From Actinernus sp. WN-2022 (Eukaryota; Cnidaria; Anthozoa; Actiniaria; Actinernidae), in the NCBI GenBank assembly GCA_030867875.1, contig JAOWCC010000577.1, positions 76,069,012-76,133,011 on the forward strand: a stretch of 64,000 nucleotides of DNA. The letters are read 5' to 3'. The position numbers were made by a program, and so were the translations under genes. Positions 61,886 to 64,000 of this stretch are shown piece after piece (position 1 is the stretch's first letter; the number at the start of each line of letters is the position of its first letter). The notes beneath the pieces were generated by a model. The model searched no databases, was not told where the DNA came from, and saw only the letters and a program-made list of their open reading frames with translations.

Positions 61886-63991
61886 TTAATTAGATTTTAA
61901 AGTGATGCTGTCATCCTTTTTGTCCTTGAATCTTGACAGATGGAGTCTTCGTTGAATGATATCATGCTTAGGGGGTCTTACTGCTGGGGCCATGACATGC
62001 CGAAACCCCTGGGGTTCTTTAGGCAATGTATTCCCCTCCTTAGCATCCTGGATAGTATCTGTAATCATTCTGCTGAAGGTACTGGTATGTCTTCTTGACA
62101 TATACTGGCTCAGCATCATAGCGTTTGGTGATTTTACTCCAGGCCAATCTGTACCTTAGTTCCCCTTGTCTCTCTGCAGTCTGAATTGTTGCCTGAAATA
62201 TTGGTATATAGTATAATAATTCTCTAAAACGTTTATACATGTATATCTGAATTACATGATTACAGTACAAAACAGCAAAGGAAAACAACCAATTAAGATT
62301 TAAACATCATCTAGTTAACATTCAACAGTTGATAATATCTCTGGCAAATTACATATATGCATATGTAGTATCTCTGGCATATACATAAAATTATACATAC
62401 ATGTATGTACAAAAACATGGTATTGTAGTGAACAAACCTGTTCCCTTGCAACATTGTGATTGTGGTCCAATACAACAAGTTTGGTTCCTTCCACCATAGC
62501 CTTGTGCGAATAGTGTGTGTGCTTTGGAAGGTACTTCAGGTAAAGTGAGTGGTACGTCTCGAGTGCAGTAGTATGTACACATTCAGTTAACTGCGGAAGG
62601 GTGTTCAACAACCTTGTTGCATGTATTATTTTAACCAGCTCGTTGTGCGGTGGGGAACCAGGTTCTAGCCACTTTTTGCGTCGCAGTTCCTCAGCATCAA
62701 GCTCTCCATGGCTACATTCTTTGAACTGTTGATTGCCAGGAAAGGTATGCCTGTTTGCCACATGGTTTGTAATGGATGTCCATTTCTCTTTCAAAACTCC
62801 TGCATCCTCTCCACATGTTTCTACACTCCACCAAAAGTGGTTTGATATTGATGGAATCCAAGGCCCAAGCTTGTTACACCCTTTCTTCTTTAAAGTTGTG
62901 CTCAACCTTTTTGTCACATTCTTACATGTATGCCATGGATCTATGTGATGCTTTTTGTTTTTCTTTTCCTCTCTCATGTACTTCCTAATTTGAGGATGTG
63001 AATCAGTTGAAACACCTGCTACTGGAACCCCTTTTCCTTCAATATTATCTAATGTTTCTATAAACCCCTTCTTCTCCATGGCATTAGAATTCTTAACCTC
63101 ACAAACTGAAACTACCTTGAAGTCTACTATCTTCTTAGTTTCAACATCTAACATGCTGTAGGTCCCATACTTAGCACAGTGACCAGGAGAGTCACAGCGA
63201 CCATCCCCTGCTAGTGTGACAGGCTTACCTCTCCCTTTCAACTCCTCAATTACTTTGTTTTGTTCCTTTTCCCAGTGTCGATCAATTACAGGGAAAACAT
63301 ACTTTTCTCTTAAAGTGTAGAAAGTATCTTCTTTGATTGAATTGAGATTGACAGCAGTTGCAAACTGTTCAAATTTTGAAAACTGTATGCCACTAAAATA
63401 TAATACAGCTGTTAACACTAGATTTCCTTCACCTTTAACATCTGGAATGCAGGGCTGAGAATGCCAGGTAAAATCACATCCACTTAAGCAACTTAACCGA
63501 ACAGAATACTGGGAGCCTTCATTTTGTACTTCTAATTTATCATCTTGACTTATAGGGGATCCACATTTGGGGCAAAACTTCAGCAGCTGTTGCAGATTCT
63601 CTTCATATACTAACAAAATCCTGTGCCGAGTTGGGAACTTTTGGTTTTCAATGATTTCACTCTGTTCAGTGGACTGTGAAGATTGTGATGAGGGTAGATA
63701 CTCATTGTCATCGATATGTTGTACAGGAAGCATTGGGAAAGTTAATGGAGATGAATTAAACTGATCAGCTTCCCTATCTTCCACTTCAAAATCTGAATTG
63801 GACAACAATTCATATTGGGAATCATTGTCATCATCACTGTAGGCACTACTTGAATCTGATTCTGAGCATGAATGTTCATGAGGATCAAGGCCCAAAGAAA
63901 AGTATGAGTGTTCATTCAAAACATCTTCATTTACGTCCAGCGGAAATTGCATAATGGCATCTACCATTGCTGGTAAGGAATGGTTTTGCAT
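61886..63991 (-). CDS. Kolobok-like DDE transposase (3' exon shifted, 5' end may be outside)
   Basis: The large exon (63991 to about 62435) encodes an acidic N-terminus, a zinc pair (FCPKCGSPIS), then AGDGRCDSPGHCAKYGTYSM, VAGVSTDSHPQIRKYM and HHIDPWHTCKNV. Their Asp residues and a downstream Glu would form the DDE site. A second exon begins near 62193 after TTTCAG (ATIQTAERQGELRYRLAW). It shifts frame near 62060 into KEPQGFRHVMAPAVRPPKHD and HLSRF. I assign Kolobok from memory of these boxes, and related PHIS-type families are possible. The opening ATG may not be the first exon. Confidence 0.6.
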
Positions 63992-64000
63992 GTGTTTAAT

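Overview
The window is metazoan nuclear DNA. It has spliced genes with GT-AG introns, long AT-rich intergenic stretches and a dense load of DNA transposons. The mix of Polinton/Maverick, Crypton, DIRS, ISL2EU-like and Kolobok-like elements, a tRNA-derived SINE and multicopy SWIM/YqaJ, G2E3-like and P2RX7-like fragments best fits a marine invertebrate. An anthozoan cnidarian is my first guess, by analogy only. I see no ordinary single-copy housekeeping gene.

Layout. 1-2.97 kb: the edge of a SWIM zinc-finger gene, a palindromic MITE and an uninterrupted Crypton-like tyrosine recombinase. 2970-18519: Polinton 1, 15,550 bp, with ~470 bp terminal inverted repeats (TIRs), AG...CT ends and a 6-bp target-site duplication (TSD) CACAGC. 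It carries a full virion gene set (integrase, two capsid proteins, protease, packaging ATPase, protein-primed PolB), but nearly every gene has a stop or frameshift. 18.5-20.4 kb: a truncated DIRS-like retroelement. 20776-25673: a 4.9 kb nested fold-back element with a 9-bp TSD GTCAGCTGC. 26.7-30.8 kb: a decayed ISL2EU-like transposon (SAP-SWIM-YqaJ nuclease and DDE transposase, the latter split by a SINE).

30.95-34.1 kb: an endogenous virus-like cluster with a Cys-rich zinc protein, a TFIIB-like factor, a structural-looking protein and a hydrophobic protein. It has hairpins after its plus-strand ORFs and a shared TATATAATGGC start context on its minus-strand ORFs. It is followed by a spliced SHOCT-type gene (34.2-36.8 kb) that continues at 53.83-53.92 kb. 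That gene is split by Polinton 2 (36801-53825, 17,025 bp, TSD TTCGGT). Removing the element and one TSD copy restores the reading frame exactly. Polinton 2 has a complete-looking PolB exon and near-identical ~950 bp TIRs, each carrying the same gene. It also has an array of 36-bp CCAAT/TATA promoter repeats and a tandem pair of RING-like exons. It has lost the major capsid protein, the protease and the ATP-binding half of the packaging ATPase.

54-64 kb: fragments of a G2E3-like gene, a RecQ-like helicase, a P2RX7-type intracellular domain and a Kolobok-like transposase that reaches the window edge.

In both Polintons, integrase and PolB would insert and replicate the element, and the capsid, protease and ATPase genes would make a particle. 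Polinton 1 is a dead but complete virus-like element. Polinton 2 looks younger but capsid-defective, so it would need a helper to be packaged. The strongest leads for something undescribed are the TFIIB-bearing cluster, the duplicated RING exons, and the promoter repeats shared between the TIR gene and PolB.
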